DNA of 64,000 nucleotides from Streptomyces sp. MMBL 11-1 (lineage in GTDB: Bacteria; Actinomycetota; Actinomycetes; Streptomycetales; Streptomycetaceae), in assembly GCF_028622875.1 (NCBI RefSeq), contig NZ_CP117709.1:4963001-5027000 (forward strand), in the 5' to 3' direction. The translations under genes and the position numbers were made by a program. The notes beneath the pieces were generated by a model, which did no database searches, was not told the origin of the DNA, and was given only the letters and a program-made list of their open reading frames with translations. The first letter of the stretch is position 1. Every line of letters starts with the position of its first letter. This document shows positions 19,800 to 30,037 of the stretch, piece by piece.

Positions 19800-21005
19800 T
19801 CAGGCGCTCAGCACCGACCGCAGCCGGTCCAGACCCCAGTCCAGGTCCTCCTTGCTGATCACCAGCGGCGGAGCGATCCGGATCGTGGAGCCGTGGGTGT
19901 CCTTCACCAGCACCCCCAGCTCCATCAGCTTCTCGGAGATCTCCCGGCCGGTGCCCAGCGCCGGAGCGATGTCGACGCCCGCCCACAGACCCCGGCCGCG
20001 CACCGACTCCACCGCGCCGCCGCCCGCCAACAGGCCCAGCTCCCGGTGCAGATGGTCGCCCAGCTCGGCCGCCCGCTGCTGGTACTCGCCGGTCCGCAGC
20101 ATCGCGATCACCTCCAGCGCCACCGCGCAGGCCAGCGGGTTCCCGCCGAACGTGGAGCCGTGCTCGCCGGGCCGGAACACGCCGAGCACCGCAGCGGAGG
20201 AGACCACCGCGGAGACCGGCACCACCCCGCCGCCCAGCGCCTTGCCGAGCACGTACATGTCCGGCACCACGCCCTCGTGGTCCAGCGCGAACGTCTTCCC
20301 CGTACGCCCCAGGCCCGACTGGATCTCGTCCGCGATGAACAGGACGTTCCGCTCGCGGGTCAGCTCCCGTACGCCGGGGAGATAGCCGGCCGGCGGCACC
20401 AGCACCCCGGCCTCGCCCTGGACCGGCTCGATCAGCACCGCCACGGTGTTCTCGGTCATCGCCTCCCGCATCGCGGTGAGGTCCCCGTACGGGACGATCT
20501 CGAAGCCGGGGGTGTACGGGCCGAAGTCGGCCCGGGCCTCCGGGTCGGTGGAGAAGCTGACGATCGTGGTCGTGCGGCCGTGGAAGTTGTCCGAGGCCAC
20601 GATGATCTTCGCCATGCCGTCCGGCACGCCCTTGACCCGGTAGCCCCACTTGCGGGCGGTCTTCACCGCGGTCTCCACGGCCTCCGCCCCGGTGTTCATC
20701 GGCAGCACCGTCTCCATGCCGCACAGCGCCGCCAGCTCCGTACAGAAGTCGGCGAACCGGTCGTGGTGGAAGGCCCGGGACGTCAGGGTCACCCGGTCCA
20801 GCTGGGCCTTGGCCGCGTCGATGAGCCGACGGTTGCCGTGGCCGAAATTGAGCGCCGAGTACCCGGCGAGCAGATCGAGGTACCGGCGGCCCTCGACATC
20901 CGTCATCCAGGCGCCCTCCGCCGAGGCCACGACGACCGGCAACGGGTGGTAGTTGTGCGCGCTGTGCGCCTCGGCGGAGGCGATGGCAGTTTCCGTGGTC
21001 GACAC
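19800..21005 (-). CDS. rocD: Ornithine--oxo-acid aminotransferase
   Basis: This is ornithine delta-aminotransferase (401 aa), a PLP enzyme converting ornithine and 2-oxoglutarate to glutamate semialdehyde and glutamate. The catalytic lysine is Lys255 in YVLGKALGGGVVPVS. The cofactor Asp is in VLFIADEIQSGLGRTG, and NTGAEAVETAVKTAR is the phosphate-binding region. The GTG at 21005 has GGAG 7 nt upstream; the longer frame to 21050 adds nothing conserved. No other arginine-catabolism gene is adjacent. Confidence 0.94.
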   Translation of the reverse strand: MSTTETAIASAEAHSAHNYHPLPVVVASAEGAWMTDVEGRRYLDLLAGYSALNFGHGNRRLIDAAKAQLDRVTLTSRAFHHDRFADFCTELAALCGMETVLPMNTGAEAVETAVKTARKWGYRVKGVPDGMAKIIVASDNFHGRTTTIVSFSTDPEARADFGPYTPGFEIVPYGDLTAMREAMTENTVAVLIEPVQGEAGVLVPPAGYLPGVRELTRERNVLFIADEIQSGLGRTGKTFALDHEGVVPDMYVLGKALGGGVVPVSAVVSSAAVLGVFRPGEHGSTFGGNPLACAVALEVIAMLRTGEYQQRAAELGDHLHRELGLLAGGGAVESVRGRGLWAGVDIAPALGTGREISEKLMELGVLVKDTHGSTIRIAPPLVISKEDLDWGLDRLRSVLSA

Positions 21006-21221
21006 GGGATCTCCGTTCGTCGTGCGGCGTGGGCGGGGGGTCGTGCCCACTTTGTATCGTCGGTCGGAACCCGCGCCGGGAAACCTCTCTCACCCGGCGC
21101 GCCCGCCGTCGCACGCCGGGCGGCCGGAATGCGCGGTTCGTCTCAGGCGCGTGCTCCCGTGCTCCGGGCCCGGGGCCCTCCCCGCCCCGCACCGGCTGCC
21201 GGAGATCGCCCCCGTACCTGA

Positions 21222-22292
<1,071 letters not shown>

Positions 22293-22347
22293 GTCCAAGG
22301 ACCCTGGCGAGATCATGGCCCCAGGGGTCACACTTGCGGCGGCGGAA

Positions 22348-22375
22348 CGCGTGGGCCGGAAACCCGGCCCACGCG
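22348..22375 (+). terminator. 12-bp hairpin after trpS
   Basis: CGCGTGGGCCGG and its exact complement flank a 4-nt AAAC loop, 55 nt after the trpS stop. Confidence 0.88.
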
Positions 22376-22416
22376 GCATGACCGGAAATCGACCATCGAC
22401 GGTGGAGGAGAACGAC

Positions 22417-23016
22417 GTGGGGACCGTAACGCTCGGCGTTTCGATCGCGGTCCCGGAGCCCTACGGCAGCCTGCTCCAGGACCGCCGCGCGAGCTTCGGG
22501 GACCCTGCCGCCTTCGGCATTCCCACCCACGTCACCCTGCTCCCGCCGACCGAGGTGCAGTCGGCCGACCTCCCGGCGATCGAGGCGCACCTCGACAGGA
22601 TCGCCACGGCCGGCCGCCCCTTCCCGATGCGACTGTCCGGCACGGGCACCTTCCGCCCGCTGTCGCCGGTCGTCTTCGTCCAGGTCGCCGCGGGCGCCTC
22701 GGCCTGCTCCTGGCTCCAGAAGCGGGTACGGGACGCCTCCGGCCCCCTGGTGCGCGAGCTCCAGTTCCCGTACCACCCGCACGTCACCGTGGCCCACGGC
22801 ATCGCCGAGGAAGCCATGGACCGGGCCTACCAGGAGCTCGCGGACTACGAGGCCGCCTGGACCTGCGGATCCTTCGCGCTGTACGAGCAGGGCCCGGACG
22901 CCGTCTGGCGCAAGATCAGGGACTTCCCGTTCGGCGGGGGCGGCGGGGCTCCAGTGGTCCCCGCCCAGGGCGGCTGCGCGGCCGACGCCCCGTCGACGCC
23001 GTCGCTGCGGCCCTGA
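22417..23016 (+). CDS. 2'-5' RNA ligase / cyclic phosphodiesterase-like (2H family) protein
   Basis: This 199-aa 2H phosphoesterase-superfamily protein has both His-x-Thr motifs: HVTLLPP (residues about 38-44) and HVTVAHG (about 121-127). Such enzymes hydrolyse or form 2',3'-cyclic or 2'-5' phosphodiesters. The GTG at 22417 has GGAGGAG 8 nt upstream. The C-terminal 25 residues are low-complexity. The natural substrate is unknown. Confidence 0.88.
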   Translation: MGTVTLGVSIAVPEPYGSLLQDRRASFGDPAAFGIPTHVTLLPPTEVQSADLPAIEAHLDRIATAGRPFPMRLSGTGTFRPLSPVVFVQVAAGASACSWLQKRVRDASGPLVRELQFPYHPHVTVAHGIAEEAMDRAYQELADYEAAWTCGSFALYEQGPDAVWRKIRDFPFGGGGGAPVVPAQGGCAADAPSTPSLRP

Positions 23017-23034
23017 GCACCCGGGGCCGCACAC

Positions 23035-23104
23035 CTAGGTCCTGTCGCCAAACTGCCGACTGCCGCCCTACGGGCGACGACGGCAGTTTGACGACAGGAC
23101 CTAG
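23035..23104. repeat. 70-bp near-perfect inverted repeat (terminator or MITE-like)
   Basis: The 24-bp arms 23035-23058 and 23081-23104 differ at one position only. The 22-nt centre can itself form a short GCCC/GGGC hairpin. The outer ends are CTAG on both sides, and the right end overlaps the stop of the convergent DprE2-like gene. It is longer and more regular than the other terminators here. Confidence 0.85.
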
Positions 23105-23856
23105 AGCGGCAGCCGACGGAACAGCGGGCGCGGGACGTGCCGCAGCGCCGCCATCACCGCCCGGAGCGAACCGGGCACCCACACGGTCTCCGAGCGCCGC
23201 CGCAGCCCCGTGACGATCGCCTCCGCGACCTCCTCCGGGCCGGTCGCGAACGGCTGCTCCGGCCGCCCCGCCGTGGCCCGGGTCCGGACGAAGCCGGGGC
23301 GGACGACCATCACCTGCACCCCGGTCCCCTGAAGCGCGTCGCCGAGCCCCTGCGCGAACGCGTCGAGGCCCGCCTTGCTGGAGCCGTAGATGAAGTCCGC
23401 GCGCCGGGCGCGCTCCCCGGCCACCGAGGACAGCACCACCAGCGAACCGTGCCCCTGCGCCTGCAGTGCGCCGGCGCACACCAGCCCGGCGGAGACCGCC
23501 CCCGTGTAGTTGGTCTGGGCGACCCGGACCGCGGCCATCGGCTCCTCCTCGTCCCGGGCCTGATCGCCGAGGACTCCGAACGCCATCAGCACCACGTCGA
23601 CGTCGCCCTCCGCGAAGACCTTGCCGAGGACGACCTCGTGGGAGGCGGAGTCCAGCGCGTCGAAGTCGACGGTCCGCACCTCCGCCCCCCGGCCGCGCAG
23701 CTCGGCGGCGGCCGACTCCAGGGCCGGGGAGGGGCGGCCGGCCAGCCAGACCCGGCGGGTGCGCAGGGCGATCAGCCGGCGCGCCGTGGCCAGGGCGATC
23801 TCGGAGGTGCCGCCGAGGACGAGCAGGGACTGGGGGGCGCCGAAGGCATCCTTCAC
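23101..23856 (-). CDS. DprE2-like short-chain dehydrogenase
   Basis: This 251-aa SDR enzyme resembles decaprenylphospho-erythro-pentofuranosid-2-ulose 2-reductase. The NAD site is LLVLGGTSEIALATARRL, and the catalytic Ser and Tyr-x3-Lys are in LSSVAGERARRADFIYGSSK. In mycobacteria DprE1 and DprE2 together epimerise the ribose of decaprenyl-phospho-ribose to arabinose. The upstream gene here is DprE1-like, which supports the pairing. The GTG at 23856 has AGGAG 7 nt upstream. The product in Streptomyces is inferred, not shown. Confidence 0.85.
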   Translation of the reverse strand: MKDAFGAPQSLLVLGGTSEIALATARRLIALRTRRVWLAGRPSPALESAAAELRGRGAEVRTVDFDALDSASHEVVLGKVFAEGDVDVVLMAFGVLGDQARDEEEPMAAVRVAQTNYTGAVSAGLVCAGALQAQGHGSLVVLSSVAGERARRADFIYGSSKAGLDAFAQGLGDALQGTGVQVMVVRPGFVRTRATAGRPEQPFATGPEEVAEAIVTGLRRRSETVWVPGSLRAVMAALRHVPRPLFRRLPL

Positions 23857-23902
23857 GGAGAAACTCCTGGTCGGTCGAGGTGGAGGGGCGGGAGAAAGAG
23901 GC

Positions 23903-25267
23903 TTACAGCCCGAGGCGGCGCGACAGGTCGGAGCGGAACGCCTCCGTCGGGTCCAGCCGCGCCCGCAGCTCCCGGAAGTCCGCGAGACCCGGGTACATCG
24001 AGGCCGCCGTCTCCGGCCGCATCCGGGAGTCCTTCGCCAGGCAGACCCGGCCACCGGCGGCGGCCACCTCCTCGTCGACGTCGTCCAGGAAGCGGGCCAG
24101 GCCGGGCAGGGCCGCGGGCAGATCCAGGGCCAGGGACCAGCCGGGCGCGGCGAACGACAGCGGGCCGGGGTCCGCCGCCCCGAACCGCTGGAGCACGGCC
24201 CGCACGGCGGGGCTCCGGCGCGCCGCGATCCGCCGTACGACCCGGTGGAGGGTCTCCTCCTGGCCGTACCCGAGGGCGAACCGGTACCGCACCAGGCCGC
24301 CCCGGCCGTACAGCAGGTTCGCCTCCGGGAAGGCGTCCGGGGCGTGGAAGAACGCGGGGACCGGCCGCAGCTCACCGGTCCGCGCGCGGGATGCGCCGCG
24401 GTAGCGCACCTCGTTGTACAGGGCGGCCGAGGCCGGGCCGAGCAGCCCACCCGGCACCGGCGGGAAGCCGGCGAGCCGGAACCCTCCCCGGGCCCCTCCG
24501 GAGCGCGAGGAGTGCACAGTGCGCTCCGCGTGCGCCGGGCTCATGTCGGGGGTCGCATGCTCCCCCCGGGTGAGGATCCCGCGTCCGGTCGCCCGGCCCC
24601 GGGCCATCAGGTCGACCCAGGCGGAGGCGTACGGCAGCCGGTCGCCGCCCGAGGTGAAGCGGGCCAGCAGATCGTCCAGGTCCCCGGCGCGCTCGGTGGA
24701 GACGGACATCAACCCGGTCGCCACGCGCCGGAGGCGCAGGGTGGCGCCCAGGATCACCCCGGTCAGCCCCAGACCCCCGGCGGTCGCGTCGAAGAGGGCG
24801 GTGCCGGGCAGTACCGTACGCACCTCGCCCTCGGCGGTGAGCAGCTCCAGGGCGCTCACATGCCGGGCGAACGAGCCCGAGCGGCGGTGGTCGAGGCCGG
24901 GCAGATCGGAGCCGATCGCCCCGCCGACCGTCACCCTGCCGGTCCCGGGCACGACCGGCGGGAGCCAGCCGAGCGGCAGCAGCACCCGCAGCAGACGCTC
25001 CAGGCTCACCCCGGCGTCGCAGCGCACCACACCCGCGACGGCGTCGACCCCGCCGACCCGGGCCAGGCCCGTCAGGTCGAGCACCGAGCCGCCCGCGTTC
25101 TGCGCCGCGTCGCCGGGCGACCGCCCCAGCCCGCGCGCGATGACACCCCGGGGCCCGCGCCCCCGGACGACGGCGGCCGCCTCCTCGTGGGTACGGGGGC
25201 GAAACCGCACGGCGGTCGTCGGGGCGGTGCGGCCCCAGCCGGTCAAGGACACCGTGTCGACGGACAT
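23903..25267 (-). CDS. DprE1-like FAD-dependent oxidase with altered active-site residues
   Basis: This 454-aa protein has the PCMH-type FAD domain (VTVGGAIGSDLPGLDHRRSG, SGSFARHVSALELLT) and the DprE1 C-terminal end RRLGL. The catalytic-lysine segment AKDSR (Lys412) is kept. Positions that in M. tuberculosis DprE1 are His132 and Cys387 appear to be Pro123 and Ala380 here (SDLPGLDH; PGWSLALD). The Cys is the benzothiazinone target, so this enzyme should lack that reaction. It lies upstream of the DprE2-like gene in the same direction, 46 nt apart. Confidence 0.85.
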   Translation of the reverse strand: MSVDTVSLTGWGRTAPTTAVRFRPRTHEEAAAVVRGRGPRGVIARGLGRSPGDAAQNAGGSVLDLTGLARVGGVDAVAGVVRCDAGVSLERLLRVLLPLGWLPPVVPGTGRVTVGGAIGSDLPGLDHRRSGSFARHVSALELLTAEGEVRTVLPGTALFDATAGGLGLTGVILGATLRLRRVATGLMSVSTERAGDLDDLLARFTSGGDRLPYASAWVDLMARGRATGRGILTRGEHATPDMSPAHAERTVHSSRSGGARGGFRLAGFPPVPGGLLGPASAALYNEVRYRGASRARTGELRPVPAFFHAPDAFPEANLLYGRGGLVRYRFALGYGQEETLHRVVRRIAARRSPAVRAVLQRFGAADPGPLSFAAPGWSLALDLPAALPGLARFLDDVDEEVAAAGGRVCLAKDSRMRPETAASMYPGLADFRELRARLDPTEAFRSDLSRRLGL

Positions 25268-25439
25268 GAGGGTGACCGTATCGTCCGGGAAATCCCCTTC
25301 GCGGCATTGGTGAATTCGCTCACCGGAACGGGTGATGGAGCGAGTGTCAGCGAAGCGTGACGGAGTTCCGCCGGACGGGTCCGGGAGAGTCCGGGGCGGG
25401 CCGTCGGTGTTCCGGGCCCAGGAGGGTACGCGTGAGGTC

Positions 25440-26417
25440 ATGGACTGGCTGAAGAAACTCCCGGTGATCGGGCCCCTGGTCGCCCGGCTGATGGAGACGC
25501 ACGTGTGGCGTTCGTACGAGCGGCTGGACCGGGTCCACTGGGCCAGGCTCGCGGCGGCGATCACCTTCATCAGCTTCCTGGCCCTCTTCCCGCTGATCGC
25601 GGTCGGCGCTGCCGTCGCCGCCGCCCTGCTCAGCGACAAGCAGCTCGACACCATCAAGGAGAAGCTCGCCGACCAGGTGCCCGGCATCTCCGACCAGCTG
25701 GGCATCGACGGGCTGGTCGCCAACGCGGGCACGGTCGGCCTGGTGGCCGGCGCGCTGCTGTTGTTCACGGGCATCGGCTGGGTCGGCTCGATGCGGGAGT
25801 GCCTGCGCGCGGTCTGGGAGCTGGACGACGTCCAGGAGGCCAACCCCGTCGTCGCCAAGGTGAAGGACGCCGTGCTGCTGGTCGGCCTCGGCGGCGCGGC
25901 GCTCGCCACCCTGGCGGTCTCCACCATCGGCTCGACGGCGGTCGGCTGGACCGCCGACCTGATCGGCATCCCCGAGGACGGGGCCGGCGGCATCCTGCTG
26001 CGGGTGGCCGCCCTGGCGGTCGCGGTCGCCGCCGGTTTCCTGCTGCTGCTCTACCTGCTGACGCTGCTGCCCGGGGTGGAGCCGCCCCGGCGGCGGCTGG
26101 TGGTCGCGGCCCTGCTCGGGGCGGTCGGCTTCGAACTGCTCAAGCTGCTGCTCGGCAGCTACATGCGGGAGGTCGCGGGCAAGAGCATGTACGGCGCGTT
26201 CGGCGTGCCGATCGCGCTGCTCCTGTGGATCAACTTCACCGCGAAGCTGCTGCTGTTCTGCGCCGCCTGGACGGCGACCGGCAGCAAGGACGAGGAGGCC
26301 GGCGAAGACACCGGCCAGGACCCCGGCGCGGACGGTGCCGGCGCGGACGGTGCCGGCGCTGACGCTCCCGGCCCGGGTGGAGCCGCCACGGAGTCCGGCG
26401 GCTCCACCCGGGTCTGA
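25440..26417 (+). CDS. YihY/virulence factor BrkB-family membrane protein
   Basis: This 325-aa protein has six hydrophobic segments (AAAITFISFLALFPLIAVGA, LVAGALLLFTGIGWVGSMRE, VLLVGLGGAALATLAVSTIG and later). The YihY signature YGAFGVPIALLLWINFTAKL lies near residues 246-270. The tail is disordered, with GADGAGADGAG repeats. It was once misannotated as RNase BN; it is not a nuclease. The ATG at 25440 is preferred, although the frame opens further upstream without family sequence. It is divergent from the DprE1-like gene. Confidence 0.85.
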   Translation: MDWLKKLPVIGPLVARLMETHVWRSYERLDRVHWARLAAAITFISFLALFPLIAVGAAVAAALLSDKQLDTIKEKLADQVPGISDQLGIDGLVANAGTVGLVAGALLLFTGIGWVGSMRECLRAVWELDDVQEANPVVAKVKDAVLLVGLGGAALATLAVSTIGSTAVGWTADLIGIPEDGAGGILLRVAALAVAVAAGFLLLLYLLTLLPGVEPPRRRLVVAALLGAVGFELLKLLLGSYMREVAGKSMYGAFGVPIALLLWINFTAKLLLFCAAWTATGSKDEEAGEDTGQDPGADGAGADGAGADAPGPGGAATESGGSTRV

Positions 26418-26434
26418 GGGCTGTCCCGCCGAGC

Positions 26435-26449
26435 CCGCCCTCCGGGCGG
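26435..26449. terminator. Small hairpin between convergent YihY and dac genes
   Basis: CCGCCC-TCC-GGGCGG, a 6-bp stem with a 3-nt loop, lies in the 54-bp gap between convergent genes. Confidence 0.5.
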
Positions 26450-26471
26450 ACGGCGCTCCTTCCGGAACGCC

Positions 26472-27809
26472 CTATGACTTGTCGGTCGGGGCGGCCGAGG
26501 CCGTCGGCTCGGCCGGCTCGGCGGTGCCGGCCGGGCCGGCCTCCGGCGGGGTGCGGCGGGCCAGGCCGGTCAGCGGCCAGCGACGGTTGACGAGGAACAC
26601 CCCGCCGGCCAGGAACACCAGCAGCCCGCCGATGATCGCCAGGACGACCCCGACCCCGCTGGAACCGTTCGAGGCCGCCGACGCGTGCGCGGCCTCCGCC
26701 TGTCCGCCCGAGCCCTGGTCGGCTCCGGCGGCGGGCTTCGCCGCACCCTTGCCGCCGGTGCCGGTGCCGGTGCCGGTGTCCACGGACTTCGGTGGCACCA
26801 GCTCGCCGACGGGCGTCACCTTGCCGCTCGCGGCGAAGCCCCAGTCGAGCAGGCTCGCGGCCTCCTTGTAGACGGCGTGGCTCTCCTCCGCCGACGGATT
26901 CATGACCGTGACCAGCAGGACCTTGCCGTTGCGCTCGGCGACGCCGGTGAACGTGTTGCCCGCGTGGGTGGTGTAGCCGTTCTTGACGCCCGCGATGCCC
27001 TGGTACGGTTCCACGCCGATGTCGCCGGTGATCAGCCGGTTGGTGTTCTGGATCTCGAAGGAGCCACGCTTCTTCCCCTTCTTCTCCTCGCCCGGGAAGT
27101 CGGCCGACGCGGTCGCCGCGTACTCGCGGAAGTCCTTCTTCTGGAGTCCGCTGCGGGCGATCAGGGTCAGGTCGTAGGCGCTGGAGACCTGGCGCGGGGC
27201 GTCGTACCCGTCCGGCGAGACCACCCGGGTGTCCAGGGCCTGGAGCTCCTCGGCGTGCTTCTGCATCGCGGCCACCGTCTTCGGGATGCCGCCGTACATC
27301 TCCGACAGGACGTGCACCGCGTCGTTGCCCGACCGCAGGAACACCCCGAGCCACAGGTCGTGGACCGTGTAGGTGTGGTCCTCCTTGATCCCGACCAGGC
27401 TGCTGCCCTCGCCGACCCCGGACAGCTCACCTTCCGTCACCTTGTGGGTCAGGGTGGTGGGCTGGAGCGCGGGCAGGACGGTGTCCGCGAAGAGCATCTT
27501 CATGGTGGAGGCGGGCGGCAGCCGCCAGTGCGAGTTGTGCGCCGCCAGAACGTCCCCGTTCTCCGCGTCCGCGACGATCCAGGACCGGCCGGTCAGCGCC
27601 TTGGGCAGCACCGGTGCCCCCGGGCCCAGATTGACCTGGGTACCGGCCCTGCCGAGCTGCTCCCCACCGAGGCTGGACATCGTGCTCGGCGGCTTGGGCT
27701 GTTTGTCGTCGCTCTTGTCCTTGTCGGCCGCCGTGGCGGGACTCAGGACGAAACCGGACAACAAGGCGGCGGATGTGACCGTGAGGGCGATCTTTTTCAG
27801 AGCTGGCAC
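26472..27809 (-). CDS. D-alanyl-D-alanine carboxypeptidase (class A, S11)
   Basis: This 445-aa penicillin-binding carboxypeptidase trims pentapeptide stems in the wall. The signal peptide is MPALKKIALTVTSAALLSGF with AxA cleavage. The active-site SxxK is Ser101-Lys104 (PASTMKM), SxN is SGN in FLRSGNDAVHVL, and the third motif reads KNG (AGVKNGYTTHAGN) rather than the usual KTG. A C-terminal Ala/Ser-rich stretch precedes one membrane helix (VVLAIIGGLLVFLAGGVFLV). The GTG at 27809 starts a clean signal peptide. It resembles S. coelicolor SCO4847. Confidence 0.92.
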   Translation of the reverse strand: MPALKKIALTVTSAALLSGFVLSPATAADKDKSDDKQPKPPSTMSSLGGEQLGRAGTQVNLGPGAPVLPKALTGRSWIVADAENGDVLAAHNSHWRLPPASTMKMLFADTVLPALQPTTLTHKVTEGELSGVGEGSSLVGIKEDHTYTVHDLWLGVFLRSGNDAVHVLSEMYGGIPKTVAAMQKHAEELQALDTRVVSPDGYDAPRQVSSAYDLTLIARSGLQKKDFREYAATASADFPGEEKKGKKRGSFEIQNTNRLITGDIGVEPYQGIAGVKNGYTTHAGNTFTGVAERNGKVLLVTVMNPSAEESHAVYKEAASLLDWGFAASGKVTPVGELVPPKSVDTGTGTGTGGKGAAKPAAGADQGSGGQAEAAHASAASNGSSGVGVVLAIIGGLLVFLAGGVFLVNRRWPLTGLARRTPPEAGPAGTAEPAEPTASAAPTDKS

Positions 27810-27942
27810 GGTCGGAAACGTACAGGGCGAAGGTGTGGATGCGGACCCGGACCGGCTGACCCGCCGCAGGGAACGCCGGGACGGCCCTGTTCGGACGCCA
27901 CCCCGGGAGAGGGAGCCGGGCGGCGGCGGCGATACTGGACCC

Positions 27943-28188
27943 ATGAAGCTCAGCCGCCGCGTGTCCTGGTTCCTGCTCGCGTTCGGGGTGTGGAGCTGGT
28001 TCATCTGGATCACTTTCGTCAAGAACCTGTGGCAGGACGGCAGCGGGCTCGCCTTCGACGACGCGGGCGAACCGACCGGGTACTTCTGGGTGCACCTGCT
28101 GCTCGCCATCACGTCCTTTTCTCTGGGGACGGCGGTCGGCGTGATCGGGTTGCGCGGAGTCCGGGCTTTGCGCGACGACCGCGCATGA
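27943..28188 (+). CDS. SCO4848-type small two-helix membrane protein
   Basis: This 81-aa protein has two membrane helices (VSWFLLAFGVWSWFIWITFV and HLLLAITSFSLGTAVGVIGL) and a conserved loop, NLWQDGSGLAFDDAGEPTGY. It is a streptomycete family normally found next to this carboxypeptidase. It is divergent from dac across 133 bp. The function is unknown. Confidence 0.85.
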   Translation: MKLSRRVSWFLLAFGVWSWFIWITFVKNLWQDGSGLAFDDAGEPTGYFWVHLLLAITSFSLGTAVGVIGLRGVRALRDDRA

Positions 28189-28212
28189 CGACGGGAACAT
28201 GGGGGAGCTCGG

Positions 28213-29766
28213 ATGGCTGCAGTGGTCTTCGCTCTGATGGGGCTCGTGGTGCTGGTGCTGCTCGGCACCGTGCACCGGTATCTGTGGCGCCGCTTCGTCG
28301 GTGACACGACGGCGCCGGGCAGCCCGCTGCGCCGGGTGGGCACCGTCGCGGCCTTCGTCCTGCCCCTGCTGAGCGTCGGCGCGATGATGTCCGGCCGGGT
28401 GGGTGCCCCCTTCTGGCTCCAGCAGGTGCTGGCCTGGCCGGGCTTCCTGTGGCTCGCCTGTCTGCTCTACCTGACGCTGGCGCTGCTCGTGGGCGAGGTC
28501 GTACGTCCGGTTCTCCTGCGGGTCCTCGCCCGGCGCGACGGGGCGAGGCCGGGGGGCGATGCCCGGACCGTTCCGGAGCCGGCCGCGGCGGCCCCGGTGG
28601 AAGGAAACGGAAGCGGAACCGGAACCCCCGCCGACGTCCCGGGCGAGCCCCGCCCCCGTACCGAAGAACTGGTGCCGTCCGGCCCGGCCGGGGCCTCCGC
28701 CCGATCGGAAGCGGCCGGGAATGCGGCACCGGCCCCCGTGACGGGGACGGAAAGGGAACGGGAAGCGGAACCGGCCGCCGAAGACCCGGCCGCCCCGGCC
28801 ACCTCGACCACCGCCCCCGCCATCACCCCTGCCGCCGCGCCCGGTCCTGCCTCGGCGCCGGCTCCTGCCTCCGTGGCTGTCTCCGCCCTCGCGCCCGGCC
28901 CTGCCTCGGCTTCTGTCTCCGCGCCGGCTCCCGCCATCGGCCCCTCCCGGCGGCTCTTCGTCTCCCGGGTCGTCGGCGGCGCGGCGGCCGCCGCCGGACT
29001 CGCCACCGTCGGGTACGGCGCGTACGGCGTGCTGCGCGGGCCCAGCGTCCGGCGGATCACCGTCCCGCTGGCCAAACTGCCCCGCGCCGCCCACGGCTTC
29101 CGGATCGCCGTGGTCAGCGACATCCACATCGGCCCGATCCTCGGCCGCGCCCATACCCGCCGGATCGTCGACACGATCAACGCGACCTCGCCCGACCTGG
29201 TCGCCGTCGTCGGCGACCTCGTCGACGGGTCCGTCGCGGACCTGGGCTCCGCCGCCGAACCGCTGGCCGCCCTGCGCGCCCGGCACGGCAGCTTCTTCGT
29301 CACCGGCAACCACGAGTACTTCTCCGGTGCCGAACAGTGGGTCGACCACGTCCGCGAGCTGGGCCTGCACCCCTTGGAGAACGCCCGGGTCGAGATCGAG
29401 GGCTTCGACCTCGCCGGCGTCAACGACATCGCGGGCGAGACCGAGGGGCAGGGCCCCGACTTCGCCCGCGCGCTGGGCGACCGGGACCGCGGCCGGGCCG
29501 CCGTCCTCCTCGCCCACCAGCCCGTCGTCATCCACGACGCCGTCGAGCACGGTGTCGACCTCCAGCTCTCCGGCCACACCCACGGCGGACAGCTCTGGCC
29601 CGGCAACTTCCTCGCCGAGCTGGCCAACCCCACCGTCGACGGACTCGAACGCTACGGCGACACCCAGCTCTTCGTCTCGCGCGGCGCGGGCGCCTGGGGC
29701 CCGCCGGTCCGGGTGGGCGCCCCCTCCGACATCACCGTCGTGGAGCTGGCGTCCCGTCAGGCGTAG
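28213..29766 (+). CDS. Membrane-anchored metallophosphoesterase
   Basis: This 517-aa protein has three or four N-terminal membrane helices (residues 1-110), a 140-residue Ala/Pro linker and a C-terminal calcineurin-like domain. Metal ligands appear in order: VVSDIHIG, VGDLVDG, TGNHEYF, LAHQP and SGHTHGGQLWP. This is the YkuE/LpxH-like layout. A twin-arginine-like RRLFVSRVVGG segment opens the catalytic half, which may therefore be extracytoplasmic. ATG 28213. Confidence 0.92.
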   Translation: MAAVVFALMGLVVLVLLGTVHRYLWRRFVGDTTAPGSPLRRVGTVAAFVLPLLSVGAMMSGRVGAPFWLQQVLAWPGFLWLACLLYLTLALLVGEVVRPVLLRVLARRDGARPGGDARTVPEPAAAAPVEGNGSGTGTPADVPGEPRPRTEELVPSGPAGASARSEAAGNAAPAPVTGTEREREAEPAAEDPAAPATSTTAPAITPAAAPGPASAPAPASVAVSALAPGPASASVSAPAPAIGPSRRLFVSRVVGGAAAAAGLATVGYGAYGVLRGPSVRRITVPLAKLPRAAHGFRIAVVSDIHIGPILGRAHTRRIVDTINATSPDLVAVVGDLVDGSVADLGSAAEPLAALRARHGSFFVTGNHEYFSGAEQWVDHVRELGLHPLENARVEIEGFDLAGVNDIAGETEGQGPDFARALGDRDRGRAAVLLAHQPVVIHDAVEHGVDLQLSGHTHGGQLWPGNFLAELANPTVDGLERYGDTQLFVSRGAGAWGPPVRVGAPSDITVVELASRQA

Positions 29767-29783
29767 TTCCGTTGCGGGTGCGA

Positions 29784-29804
29784 CGGTCCGGGAGCCCCGG
29801 ACCG
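29784..29804 (+). terminator. 9-bp hairpin after the phosphoesterase
   Basis: CGGTCCGGG-AGC-CCCGGACCG lies 18 nt after the stop. The next 230 bp have lower GC and hold the promoter of the following gene. Confidence 0.8.
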
Positions 29805-30037
29805 ACATCATGAAATCCACACCGAAGAGTCACCGTCAGCTACGGAAACGCGCAGGCAGGAGGCAGGAAACAGCCTTTTCGGACAGGGTTTCGGGTGCGT
29901 GTCCAATAAAAGGCTGTGAGAGCCCCATTTACTCTTCCAGATGTGAAAATCGTGTGATTGGGTAAGCGCGAACATGCGGCGATGTGCGCGTCACAAACGC
30001 GACCGCCGAGGTGGGGCTGGTAAGGGAGAGCACGGCA

